A stretch of 64,000 nucleotides of DNA from Lineus longissimus (taxonomy: Eukaryota; Nemertea; Pilidiophora; Heteronemertea; Lineidae): the NCBI RefSeq assembly GCF_910592395.1, contig NC_088313.1, positions 4,960,501-5,024,500 on the forward strand, written 5' to 3'. The notes beneath the pieces are model-generated. The model made no database searches. It saw nothing but the letters and a program-made list of their open reading frames with translations, and had not been told where the DNA came from. A program made the position numbers and the translations under genes. Shown one piece after another: positions 1 to 11,789 of this stretch (its first letter is position 1; every line of letters starts with the position of its first letter).

Positions 1-207
1 TTGGAAAGAATATTTTAGCAAAAATCCGGCAAGGATATTTGAAGTGGATTATACCGATTTAATGCTTTACAACGATCAATTCGATTAAGGGTACTTCTGC
101 TTTGAGGCACGGATGTTGTGCTATACATCTGTGTTTGAGGTGATGCAGGTGATGCATGTTCCCGCAGATCCAGGGGCAAAAATTCGTTTGAGGAATATAA
201 CTCGGGT

Positions 208-664
208 CGTATTTAGCGGGGGGAGCGATTCTTTTTTCCTACGAACTTTTTGTCCACATTTACATATGCGCATGCGCACTCTAGTCAAACATCCACTTGG
301 CCGCATCGCATTGACAGTGACAATGGAAGAACTCGACCGTGATAGTTTTCTCGTTGAATGCGAGCATTGTTCGCCATCCTCTATCAATAAAGTTCTTTTG
401 GCGGTAGGTTTTGATGGCAGAGAAACCAACTGTTTGATCAATCTGTCAGTAGCCTAGATCATTGTTATTTGATCCAAATCGCCGTAATTGACTCAACAGA
501 CTGAGCTACGTTTCCACAGAGATTTAGCCTATAGGCTACATACATCATGTATACATGATACACATGTATTAAGATCCAAGTTCTTTTCACTGTCAATGCG
601 GCAAAGTGGATGTTTGACTAGAGTGCGCATGCGCGTATGCAAATGAGGACAGAAAGTTCGTAGG
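208..664. repeat. Inverted repeat (foldback-like), arms about 80 bp
   Basis: The stretch at about 234-318 (reading CCTACGAACTTTTTGTCC, then GCGCATGCGCACTCTAGTCA) recurs in inverted orientation at about 588-664. The two arms are separated by about 270 bp of unrelated sequence. G/C homopolymer runs and a shared GTCGTATTTA-type word lie outside the arms (about 208-222 and 819-830). This looks like a decayed foldback or terminal-inverted-repeat element. I see no clear target-site duplication and no transposase. Confidence 0.55.
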
Positions 665-680
665 AAAAAAAAAATTCGCT

Positions 681-805
681 GGCGGGGGGGGGGGCGGCAC
701 ATGTCTTTCATGCAGATTTGTGACCTTGTGGGACTAAAAGTGGTGTTCTGCCCCCCCCCCCCCCCCCATCACAAAAAGCCTATACTACATCCCCCCCCCC
801 CCCCG
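681..805. repeat. Clustered poly-G/poly-C homopolymers
   Basis: A G-run near 686-696 is followed by two long C-runs near 751-767 and 790-804. They sit at the edge of the inverted-repeat element. Such runs are common length-polymorphic or error-prone sites in assemblies. No coding or regulatory meaning is claimed. Confidence 0.7.
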
Positions 806-839
806 AACTAAAAAGTTAAATACGACCCCAGCCGATACT

Positions 840-3040
840 GTATTTTTGGCCTGCAAGTACATTTGACGCATCTATGCACCACCGCGACAGATGAAATGTA
901 ACAGAGGGAATTAACATTTCATAATTCCTGTGACATCATAGGCTTTGCGATTCTTGCAAAATTCCGTCAGTCTTAGAGTACGTAAATAATCACTGCATGC
1001 TACATGTAGAAGGACATTCGATTCCACTCTCCTCACATAACTTGATGTTTGCTAATAGCTGCTGTTGGAGTTGACGACAGCCGAACGCCTCTTCGGGCAT
1101 GAAATCATAGTCAAGTTGGTGATCGCCATGTCACTGGTGAAACCATTCTTGCTCTCAGGATATTCCCGGAGGGCGTATGAGATCTTGGAGCTTGACGGTC
1201 AGGATAGTAGCCATATCTGGTATTGATGTTCGATCGTGATTTCATGGTTCGATGGGGTGTTTGGTGGATCTCAGCGATATTCACTTCATTCACATCGGTC
1301 GAACGGGTACCGAGAGGACGGTTGATGAAGGAACCCGATCGACCGCGACAAGGCTCGCGGTGAGGAATCGCCCAAATTTCTTTATGCCAGGTCTACACAC
1401 TGGAGGCAATCGCTGAGTAACGTGCACATCCCTAGGTGCAAATAAATCAGACCCTCTTCCCGAATGAAATGAGCACTACATGCATATTTATAATACATGT
1501 ACATTTGATACTCGATATCCTCAGACTAATTTTAGGCTTTTTCCGCCGTGGAATTTTCCGCAGATTCCGCAACATAGTCATGGCCGGAGGAGTGGCAATC
1601 GAGGACCCGGGAAAAAATAACGTGATTGTTGAATATCTTTCCGAAATAAATCACCCGCCTTGCGATGTAAGGGGTCATTTGTTTTCCATTCCGCCGGACC
1701 TTTGTTCTGATTAACAGGAATGCTCTGGCAGGGAAGAGGAGAATTAGTTTCCTCGGGCACAACTGGGGCGTATCAAAGTCCAGCGGTGCTGATTTACATG
1801 AATCACAGTGTTTCATCGCCAAGCACGATGCCCACCACAAGGGGTCACTGGTCCAGCAGTCTAACAATTCATTAGAAAATTGTCTACTGACCTTTAGATG
1901 CGTCTCTTTGCACCGACGTCGGGGGTCATTCTTAGAAAAACCTCCTCAGAAGATTTTGTTGACAACTCCCTGGCCCGAAACACTTAGGAAGATTGAACTG
2001 CTCTCGCACGACACACGCAGTTGGTATTTCATGCTGCAGTGAAGTCGACCAGACAATGCGATTGAAGTCCAAGGTTGACATTTAGACTAAAAAACCTTTT
2101 GAAATGAACTAAGTTGTGTAAAAGATGCTGTTCAGAACTAAATCCCATTATCATAATTGAGTGGTGCGTGACTTTGAAATGTGTTAGACACCAGACGGGA
2201 GTTTTCTTTCTGTATGATTAAAAGGACAGCTTTATAAAGTGACTTTGTTCTCCGTAGTAGCATTCCATTGTATTGAAGTTTTACCTTGGCCACATCTTAT
2301 AGTTCTTCAAGGCTACGATGATCATCTGATTTTCGAAATATGGTCTTTGGATCTAATACATCATTCATGGCGGGCGTATAAGGCTGAGTTTATCACCATT
2401 ATGCATGTTTCGCAGCCCCCCTCCCGAACGGCGAACTACGAACTACAACACATACAAAGGTCTGTGATATTATCAAGGCCCGAGAAAATCCATTTTTGCG
2501 ACAGTCGTAAATTATCTTCGATATATATTATACTGATGTCTACATGTATAATTAAAAACCATGCCTCTGCATACCCCGTACTTAAACAGAAAGCATATTT
2601 AGCCGTGTTTTAATTTTTTTCATCGTTGTTATTCATATCTGATAGCTTTATATCGGCCTGTGCATTAATGAACTGATGTACACTTATTGTTCTAAAAATC
2701 CGCCTCAATAGAGTTACGAGCCCTCGGAAGGTTCCCGCAGAAAAGGGAGTTCCTATACAAAAAATCAATAAGTTGCGCTAAAATATTTTATTAATGTTGT
2801 TTTATTCTTTTGTGTATATGTATGTTCTATGATTTTCGTTCCAACTGAAAATGTGGTCGATCGACAAAAAATGTACTGTTTCATTTTGTATATATTTTTT
2901 CGTTGCAGATAATTGTTGATAAACCTTTGGAATAACGTGTTCTGATCTGTAAAGTAGGTAAGTAGTATGCCCTTTCAATGAGACATTTTGACAGGTTTCT
3001 TTTGCGAATTCCTTCATCACATCAATGACTTTGAACCTTC
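840..3040. other. Intergenic, no gene recognised
   Basis: Both strands hold only short open frames without family motifs, splice-flanked exons or codon structure that I can support. Overlapping frames near 1436-1867 run on both strands and resemble nothing. I see no repeat with clear ends here. Confidence 0.5.
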
Positions 3041-3049
3041 GCCGTAGAA

Positions 3050-3265
3050 CACCCTTAGAAATGAAGGCTTTTTGGCTTTTGGGCTTTTAAAAAAACCTTT
3101 GAAGTTTCCGGCCGACACAAGTATGCACTCTACATGTATCAGCGATGAGAACGGCCCTCAGGGGCTTTTACGATCTCGGAATGTTCTGACCTCGTACTTT
3201 CCTCGAAACATTGGTAAAAGGAACAATTTTTATCTTCAGTGTGTGTATATAGCACCTCACTAGTA
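3050..3265. repeat. MITE-like repeat, CACTCTTAGAAATAAAGG family (diverged copy)
   Basis: The left end (CACCCTTAGAAATGAAGG) and the internal word GGCCGACACAAGTATGCA match better-preserved family members at 26243-26458, 38750-38977 and 54483-54715. In those copies the two ends are inverted copies of CACTCTTAGAAAT. The right end here is degraded and its limit is approximate. Non-autonomous DNA transposon by inference. Confidence 0.5.
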
Positions 3266-3646
3266 AAAATACCGGCCCCAAATACGATAACCCAAAATAT
3301 CTCGCGTTTTGCTAAAGTTCTCATTTCATGGTACAGAAATCATGCTAAAGTCTATGTCGCGACAAATAACATGCTAAAATAGCTCTGTTGACGCATTGGA
3401 GGTGGTCAACAATGTCTTGTCGCTGAAACCGCAAAGGATTTTTTGCTGTAATCTCATAACGGGATTACTGTGACATTTCTCACAATCACCTTTGCGAGAA
3501 ATGAGATTACTTGTTTTTGATGACCAGTTCTGTGAGCATCTTCGCACTTTCCATTGTACAAAAATAAATTGTATCCGGATAATTAGACCACCATTCTACT
3601 AAGATAGACCATAAAATCTAACACTATTCTTTTCCCCCTGGATCCA

Positions 3647-3755
3647 GTTATACGCCATCCTGGCATAACCAGTAGTTTTCAATATCTATACTCCGCCTGT
3701 CGATATTTTGTATATGGCGAAAGTGTAAAAGCCTGATCTCAGGATGGTTATACGC
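3647..3755. repeat. 91-bp hairpin MITE flanked by a 9-bp target duplication
   Basis: The 91-bp core 3656-3746 begins CATCCTGGCATAACCAG and ends GATCTCAGGATG, so its termini are short inverted repeats. It is flanked on both sides by the identical 9-mer GTTATACGC (3647-3655 and 3747-3755). Relatives lie at 5113-5185 and about 34098-34184. Tiny ends with an 8-9 bp duplication suggest a non-autonomous hAT- or Mutator-type element; the superfamily is inference. Confidence 0.7.
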
Positions 3756-4142
3756 CTTACACTATTAAAGGTTGTATAATATGGAGTTATCTTGACCTTA
3801 TCTAAATAAATTTTCATGATATTCATTTTGGCGGAATACAAAATTTCTTTCCGTTTTTCAATTAAAAATTGATTTTCGCGAATCTAGTTTTTTTTCGTGA
3901 GATCTCAAAAAAGCGCCCGCGACGACTTGGCGGTTTACATGTACAGTGATGCTGCTCCACGATCCAGGGACAATTATTAGCGTTATGTAAAGGAAGACGC
4001 GTGACACTATGAAATACCTCTACTCTTAGATGTTTGGGTATTCTTTCAAATCGGTAATTTGCCATGCTACACCTGTTATTCCTTTGTTCATGTGTGGGAA
4101 TATTCTTCATTTATTTCGAATTTTAAAAGGGAACGAAAGCTG

Positions 4143-4629
4143 TTAAAGGGACAACTTGGACGTGGTAGTTACCTGGCCAGGAGGATAATAACTCTGCTTG
4201 CCACCATGCGCCGCCACCAGTATAGTATCACACAGATGCTGAGTTCTAATAATGATTTTGGACGGTGTTGCGAGGCAGTTATGGACACGGCATGTGAATA
4301 TATATATGTATATATATCTGTTCATTCCTCCTTCAGTAAGAAGACAAAAAATATGAGAACAAAAGATCGCCGTGTGTCGAGGCATTGTCCGAAGTCGGCT
4401 TAGGCCTTCGGACGTGTTCTGAGTGTGCGCATTTGATTTGTTTCGGCGCTGATTCGACTTCTTCGAAAAAAACTATTTCAGGCAGGCCTATGGTTACACC
4501 CCGTTCGGGTGCATTGTTTATTGCAAATAAATGACTTTTCAATTATCTAGTTTGGAGAAGTTACGGTCCGGCTGGAAGTCATTTTTGTATGAAAAACCAA
4601 CATATCTCATGCCCAAGTTGTCCCTTTAA
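4143..4629. mobile_element. TTAA-flanked MITE, AGGGACAACTTGG termini
   Basis: Element 4147-4625 starts AGGGACAACTTGG and ends with its exact inverse CCAAGTTGTCCCT. TTAA lies immediately outside both ends (4143-4146 and 4626-4629), the insertion signature of piggyBac-like transposases. The open frames inside resemble no transposase, so it is non-autonomous. A ~60-bp stretch near its right end (GTATGAAAAACCAACATATC) recurs at about 33690-33765, just upstream of the neurophysin coding exon. Confidence 0.7.
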
Positions 4630-6555
4630 AACGCGGAAGAAAATGCTGAGCATTGTATTCGATTTTACTGCGAAACCAAAACTGGCGCGTCAGAACGCTT
4701 TGCGCTCAGATCGTTTGAATTAGGCGAACGATGGACCAGCACAAACACACTGGGTGTTAACTCTCACTAAGTAACATGTACGAAGAAATTCTTCTGGCAA
4801 AGTATTGCATGGTGCTGTGTGTATGCTCTCCTGAAAATGTTTAAAAATCTGTTGTGAATTATTTTTGAGATATTTGATTTCTTGTTTACTGTACATTTTC
4901 ATGTACATATGTACAACTTATGTAATGTAAATGCATGTATTTTTCATTTAATAATCTATCGGAAGTTTTGGCACCTAAAACATCATTAAAAACGTGTTCA
5001 GTGAACCTTAACATGGAGCGATCATGCCCTCAATGAAATCAGAGTCTGACTCTGATGAAATCAACAGCTTAAAAAATTTGAAACTTTATAGGGGTGTTCT
5101 GTTTCTAAAGTTCATCCTGGCATAACCAGTGGTATCTAATATACTCCGCCTCGGGATTGAGTGAAAAACTCTGAATCTCAGGATGCGAAAGTTGGTAAAA
5201 TATCAGTACGTGTATATCTGGTTTAAGTCCATGCAACCCGAGGTGCTCAGAGCATTGCTGATTACTGATTTCCTAGTTAAGATCAGAATCTTTGCTTAAT
5301 TAGTAAATCCAGCGAAATATGTATCGTATGCAGTTTTAGTGTCGGAAATGAATAAATACATGTACATGCATTTCCTGTATATTATTGTACTTGAAAATGT
5401 AGAGGAATCCCAAAAAATTTAATACCTCGTCATTGGAGAGTGTGACTCTGTCTTAACCTCGTGTATGCACGAGAGACCTGCACTTGTAAATATTTCAACA
5501 TTGATAACTCATTCAGTGACTTTTGATATAATTAGATGTGCATGTAAGTTCCTCGTTATTCTCTTGATTAAAAAGAACCCACCTCTATATATCATGTGAG
5601 CTTTCATTCGGTCACTTCAGTAACACGCAAACCGGCTTTTATGACGATTTTGGCGTACTTAGATTTAAATATTAAAACACCCTTCAGACCAACTCAAACT
5701 TGTTATATATCTACGATAGTCATGGAATAAACCTATTTAACAATGTATTTGTATCATTTATGGTACCAAGAGTTTTGCTCCTTTATCCAGTTGTTGTTAC
5801 ATGTGGTTTTGTGGCGTTCCGAACGCGTGAAATTAGGGCCGTTTACAGACTACAAAACGAAACAAGACCAGAGCAGAACACATCACTCATGTATGACGTA
5901 ATCACTGAAATATGTACAATGTGCCGCGTTTTATACACGACATGCACAACCACAACAGCGTGGACTAAAAGTAGAGAATGTTATTGACCTTTTCGACCAC
6001 ATCGAACCAGACCAGACCAGACCAGACCAGATCATATTAGCGCGCGTTTACGCAACACGGCAGATCAATATATAGACCGATCCAGATTGGTCCAGGTAGG
6101 TCTAGATAGGTTTGGTCAAGGGTAAAAGGCCCAATATTTGAAATACCTCTACTTTTCTATATTTGAGTATTCTTTTATTTTCATCGAAATCTACACCGCT
6201 TAATTTTGACAAAATGTAGGTTCTCTTGTGTTGATACGTGTACATGTTTGTATGTACATGACGAAAAATAAGCAATATAGATGCACTTACTTTAAATATT
6301 ATAAGGCAATTACCGTGTACTTTACATTTGCCCATTTCTGAAGTATCACATACCATTTTCATTTTAGGGGACATTAAATCACTACCAGTAAAACCATCGT
6401 CCTTGATATTTATAATGTACATGTCTAAGAGTGGAAATATTCAAAATTGTTTCCATAAAAGCTTTCTGTTTTAGATATAAATTACACTTAACCTTCAAAT
6501 AATGGAAGGGTCTATTAGATGTCTATTACATGTAGGGTACATGTAATCCCTCCAC
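4630..6555. other. Intergenic with small repeats
   Basis: No gene is recognised. The stretch contains a second CATCCTGG hairpin copy (5113-5185) and a short (ACCAG)n microsatellite near 6007-6030. The rest is AT-rich sequence with repeated TACATGTA words. Open frames are short and unconvincing. Confidence 0.5.
5113..5185. repeat. CATCCTGG hairpin MITE, second copy
   Basis: It begins CATCCTGGCATAACCAGTGG and ends AATCTCAGGATG, matching the element at 3656-3746 with an internal deletion. Flanks CTAAAGTT (left) and CGAAAGTT (right) look like an 8-bp target duplication with one mismatch. Confidence 0.6.
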
Positions 6556-6960
6556 ATTACTGTTATGTAGTAAGATGTAGAACCCGTTAACTTAGTATCG
6601 GCGACCCCCGTTATGAGCCTCCTTACATGAGGTAAGAGGTCAAGGTCAGGGGAAGGATACGGGGTCGCCGGGATGAGGAAAATGGATAGTGAATGATACG
6701 ATAAATTGCTGCCGCAATAAGCTCAATTGTTACACACAATCCGTAAAGTCAGATTTGATAACGTTTATTTAATCTTAAACTACTAACAATTGAGCTTATT
6801 GCGGCAGCAATTTATCGTATCATTCACTATCCATTTTCCTCATCCCGGCGACCCCGTATCCTCCCCCTGACCTTGACCTCTTGCCTCATGTAAGGAGGCT
6901 CATAACGGGGGTCGCCGATACTAAGTTAACGGGTTCTACATCTTACTACATAACATTACT
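6556..6960. mobile_element. 393-bp foldback element with 171-bp inverted arms
   Basis: Arms 6562-6732 and 6784-6954 are inverted copies of each other with only about two mismatches in 171 bp, around a 51-bp spacer. The flanking 6-mer ATTACT is present on both sides (6556-6561 and 6955-6960) and reads as the target-site duplication. The element has no coding capacity. The near identity of the arms implies recent insertion or arm conversion. The whole unit could fold into a long hairpin. Confidence 0.85.
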
Positions 6961-7204
6961 CGTAACTGTAAATACTATCATGATATTTGTTTCTGTCTGA
7001 AGAAATATGCGATCATATACACCTTTCCAGAAATGGGGCGCTGAGTGTCCGAAATAGTGATGTTATAAGGGAAAACTAGGCCTTATGGTGGAGGGACAAA
7101 GGAGATAGTCATGGTTGACCAACACACTTGAATGCCTTTAATGACGGACAAGGGGGAAAAAGTTAGTTCCAATGCAAGCCACCAATTTCGGGAAGCATGT
7201 ATAC

Positions 7205-8812
7205 TGGATCCACTCACCAATAATATCCCAAGCCCGACAATACCTGATTTCTACTACCGCCTCGATGGGTAGAACCTAAACAACCGGGCATAATGGTACG
7301 CCTTTCGCAGCCATAAAGGGGGAGGGATATCTTGTCTTTGTTTCTTCCTAGTGGTCTTTAATTGTCAAATGAAAAGTTCCGCTGTAGAGAGTCATGACTA
7401 TTCATGACGATTACGTTGTTAACCCTTGAATTAAGGAATTGAACCCGAGGCGGAGAACCTTGCTTGAGTTACCAAGACACTCGAGGGTGGAGCTAAAATA
7501 CAGTCCAAACCCGAGCCGATAGGCGAGGGTTTGGACGAAATTTTAGCTCCACCCGAGAGTGTCTTGGTAACTCAACCAAGGTCCGAAGCCGAGGGTTCAA
7601 TTTCTATTCTAAAATACCTCAAACTTAAAAAGATAGGCCACGAAAATAACTTGAATATGTGCGAATTTGGCAAATTCCATCCATCGCCGGCCCGGAGCGC
7701 CGGTAGCGCCGTTACGGCAACGTTACAGAAAATGAGACATGTACATTTTGTACAGCGCGCATAGGAAGTCCGCATCGGCTCGCTCGATCAAGTGATGCTA
7801 AAATCCGCGCAAATGGGCTATTTGGAGCGTTTTTCTCGGCAAATATGTGTAGTGCTCATTAAAAAACTTAGGGTGGTTGATGCTTCCTTGGCTGATTTGT
7901 GTTTGAAGCAGTGTTTTGAGAGCCTCAAACTTCTGAAGTGAGCTGAAATTCCATACGGGGTGACGTGTGCATGGTTTCCACATTTTAGTGCAACCCGAGG
8001 GAACTTGGTTGCGTGTCCAAAACACTCCACTCTCAGAACGAGGGTGGAGGACCTTGGTTGAGTTACCAAGACACTCGAGGGTGGAGCTAAAATTTCGTCC
8101 AAACCCTCGCCTATTGCTCCACCCTCGAGTGTCTTGGTAACTCAACCAAGGTCCGAAGCCGAGGGTTCAATTTCTATTCTAAAATACCTCAAACTTAAAA
8201 AGATAGGCCACGAAAATAACTTGAATATGTGCGAATTTGGCAAATTCCATCCATCGCCTGCCCGGAGCGCCGGTAGCGCCGTTGTTTACATTATGTTACG
8301 GCAGCGCGTATAGGAAGTCCGCATCGGCTCGCTGAAGTGATGCTAAAATCCGCGCAAATGGGCTATTTGGAGCGCTTTTCTCAGCAAATATGTGTAGTGC
8401 TCATTAAAAAAATTAGGGTGGTTGATGCTTCCTTGGCTGATTTGTGTCTGAAGCAGTGTTTTGAGAGCCTCAAACTTCTGAAGTGAGCTGTGTGCATGGT
8501 TTCCACATTTTAGTGCAACCCGAGGGAACTTTGGTAGAGCATCTTGGTTGCGTGTCCAAAAGACTCCACTCTCAGAACGAGGCTTATGCATTTTCCATTT
8601 AAAAGTTGACTTTACGGTACCAAGGTATTTTAGAATTTCCATTTAAAAGTTGACTTTACGGTACCAAGGTATTTTAGAATAGATATCCCACTCCTTTTAT
8701 GGCTGCGAAAGGCCTACTATTGTGTTCGGCTGTTTAGACTCTACCCACCGAGGCGGTGGTACAAATCGGGTATTGTCGGGCTTGACATCTTATTGGTGAG
8801 TGGATCCAGTAG
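7205..8812. mobile_element. Composite inverted-repeat element (about 1.6 kb)
   Basis: The outer ends are imperfect inverted repeats of about 130 bp. The left arm (about 7205-7335) starts TACTGGATCCACTCACCAAT; its inverse ends at about 8812. The interior contains a direct repeat of about 570 bp (about 7535-8100 versus 8110-8660) with shared words such as AACTCAACCAAGGTCCGAAG. Small palindromes built on CTCGAGGGTGGAGCTAAAAT sit at the repeat heads. No transposase is visible. I read it as a non-autonomous DNA transposon that has undergone internal duplication. Confidence 0.6.
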
Positions 8813-9021
8813 ATGAACATCACTGACACTCCCTTTCTAAAAAGTGAATTTTACACTTTTTGTAGTTATCATCACTGGCCCAGTAAACAAAAATTGTGAC
8901 ATTACAACCAGTAAGAGTAAGCGTTCACTCTTAACCTTTTAGATAGAACTCAGTCGTACATAGAAAAAATTGTTTTGAACACTGTAGTTGTCAACACGTT
9001 TCCCTGTGTGAGGTACGCGGT

Positions 9022-9521
9022 TACAGGGTGGATCAATAAAAAGGTTATCCTGAAACAAACAGCTTTTATATGATAAATATTAATGCCATGGATATTTCTC
9101 TTGTAACCATGGCCGGGTCCTCCCCACGAAGAATTCAGCAGGAGGTGGACATTCTTCGTGCGGACCCGGCCATGGTTTGAAGAGCAATTCAAGACATGCG
9201 ACGTCGTTGTGAACTCTGTTTCCAAAGTTGAAGGTGTTGGCGCTTAATAAACTGATAATCTGGTAAGACACTTTTCTTTCACATTCATATCCGTACTCAT
9301 CAAAATGCACCGGGGATACGCCTGCATAACACTTGGAACAGCGACTTGGAAAAAATAGATTTCTGCATGTCATTCTCAAGACAATGGTGTGCAGTCATCC
9401 ATGGCGAATGGGTGATATGAAGACATCAATGGAAAGAGCCTAGCTCCTACTTTATCATATATGCAATGAAATAGCCATGGCCGTTTGTTTCAGGATTACC
9501 TTTTTATTGATCCACCCTGTA
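9022..9521. mobile_element. Mariner-like element, non-autonomous (496 bp)
   Basis: Ends CAGGGTGGATCAATAAAAAG (9024 onward) and its inverse ending at 9519 give terminal inverted repeats of about 38 bp. TA lies outside both ends (9022-9023, 9520-9521), the mariner/Tc1 signature. A hairpin with 16-bp arms (AACCATGGCCGGGTCC, 9105-9120, and its inverse at 9162-9177) sits inside. No intact transposase frame remains. Confidence 0.7.
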
Positions 9522-9524
9522 CAA

Positions 9525-10729
9525 CGTATACATATCCATCCCAAAAACGTGCATGCACAATTAGCAAGAATCGTTTCCGCTGAGTCAACTACAAATATCA
9601 CGCTGTTTTTTGCAGCTCATTGAAATACTGACACGTCAGTGCTAATGATAGATACTTCGTACACGATATATCGATTTCTCTGAATGGTCGAGTTCCTTCC
9701 GTTTGCAACGGACACAACCAATCATGCCTAAGATTACAAGTATTCAAGAGGAGCGTTGGCGAGGTGGGCAAAATGGCATATGAAAAAGAACTGACGCTAG
9801 AGCATTTTCACACTCGTCATTAGTTGATAGGTCGATCAGTAGCTTACAAAAGGAAGATGATTAAGAGGCAACTCCGTGATAAGTGGATAAAGGGCGGACG
9901 TACGACACACTTATAGCCGATAACTTTGTTCCTCAAAGCTCATCGACACCTTTCCCGGCATTCGTTAATGACTTACATCACGGCATTCCGATAGTTTTTT
10001 AACATTACGTTTAGTATCAATGCTACTCTATTTGTGGCATATTGAGCCTCATTGAGTGGCTTTTTCGTCTTTTCGCCTCACGTACAAAACATACAGCACC
10101 AGTACGTGAAGTGCTTCTTCAAAGCCACACGGCCGTGGAGATACATTGTACAGCATCTATGCACGCACATAGACACCCTCGTTTCGGAGAACGAGTATCC
10201 CAATATCAATTATCACAAATACACCAGGTTTTGGTGAAAGAATCTAATTACTGCATTTCCGGTATCAGCATTGAAAACCAATGTAAACGGAAGCAGGCAA
10301 ACCGTATCTTTATAGCCGCCCGAAACCAATTAAGACTGCTTCCTTTGAGTGGAAGGGGAAATGAAGTTCTGGATGACCATTTAAAGTTCGATGTCGTGTT
10401 TTAGTGCACAAAAAAATCCTGCTGTAACAAAACTAACAGAGCGGATGGTTGCGAATGGGGTTGACAGGTTTTTTTATAGAGATTTATGTCGGCGTTATTT
10501 TCTTCGGTTTCCGTCTTGCGAATTATTTTCTTGAACGATTAACATCCAGAGATCGTACGTACTCTGCAGTAATCCAATGATCAGTGATGCTGCATCATCA
10601 AAATCATGAAACGAATTGGAAGGTGGAAGAGGGGAAGGAATTTTGCAAGATGATCGGTACACAAAGGTAACCTATGGGACCGCACAACCCCAAAGCTTTT
10701 TGACCCTGTGATAAACCTAAAAGGGTTAT
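9525..10729. other. Intergenic, no gene recognised
   Basis: A 120-codon frame at 10042-10404 (plus) has no recognisable motif or splice context and is not called. No repeats with clear ends were seen. Confidence 0.45.
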
Positions 10730-10893
10730 GGCCAAATTCATAAAGGGGGTTTAGCTTAAAACAGCGTTTAATTACTGAATAGACAGATTCTGGCCCCTCA
10801 TGCAAATCTTCACAGAATATGAATAGGCCCTGAAACTGATAAGAGAGAAGTTGTACATGTCTAACACTTAAACGCCCTTTATGAATTTGGGCC
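10730..10893. repeat. 164-bp MITE with AAATTCATAAAGGG termini
   Basis: The left end GGCCAAATTCATAAAGGG and the right end CCCTTTATGAATTTGGGCC are inverse copies over about 24 bp. There is no coding capacity. A fragment of the CACTCTTAGAAAT family (right end only) follows at about 10951-11003. Confidence 0.6.
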
Positions 10894-11789
10894 TTAATTT
10901 TTAATTTTCCTGAAAAAGCTCGACGGGATGCATACTTCTGTTTGCTCAATAACCCTGAAAAGTTTTTCAGAAGCTCAAAACCTTTATTTCCAAGAGTGAA
11001 GATACCGACATACATTCACCTGAAAATCGTTTATGTATAACTTTGACTGATATGTTACATTCATATACACATTTAGGAAGATTCTGAGCTATTGAAAAAT
11101 CTTAAAATTTTTTTCCGGCTGTCAACATGGGTTGCATAATTATTTGTGTTGGCCGAACAATCTTTGAAGATTTTCAAAAGCTCAAAAATCTTTTTTCAAT
11201 CATTGTATTATTAGAAAAGACGCGGCTAAATCTTGGAGCAACTCGTATCTGGCTATACGGCGGGCACGACTTGGACACGAGGGCCGCAGTCTATCTGCGG
11301 GTGTGAAGGGCGAAACTCCCCTAATAGGCGACTACTAGCAAAACAATGATCTTTGCCTGACTGGTCACACTGAGGTGTCAGGCGTGTGGGTCAAAAGTGA
11401 TAACTACTCGTCGCTAACGCGTTTGGTCATTATAGTTCAGATTCGAAGACATGCGACTGCAGCTGCTCAATAATTATGAGAAGTGTTACGGTGTCATTAG
11501 GAAGGATCGTGGTAGTCCGTGTTGGTTTAACGACGGCAAATGAAGTAAACAGTTATTCATCTGAAAGGTCACCCTTTAGTTATTTTAACTTCAAATTCAA
11601 ATTACCATATAAAAATGTAGTCACCATATAAAAATGTATTTTACATAGGTACACGACATATAAAGTATAATAGTATAATGTACATCATACATGATACAGG
11701 CATTTTTAAGCTTAACATCAATTAATTAATAAGTAAACTAGCTTAATCAAATGCATTTAAAAAACAACCAACCAAATAACTTCTTGTGA

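Noticed and set aside
10581-11015. 144-codon minus-strand open frame
   Set aside because: It runs straight through a 164-bp MITE with inverted ends and through another repeat fragment; composition is not protein-like and no motif is present.
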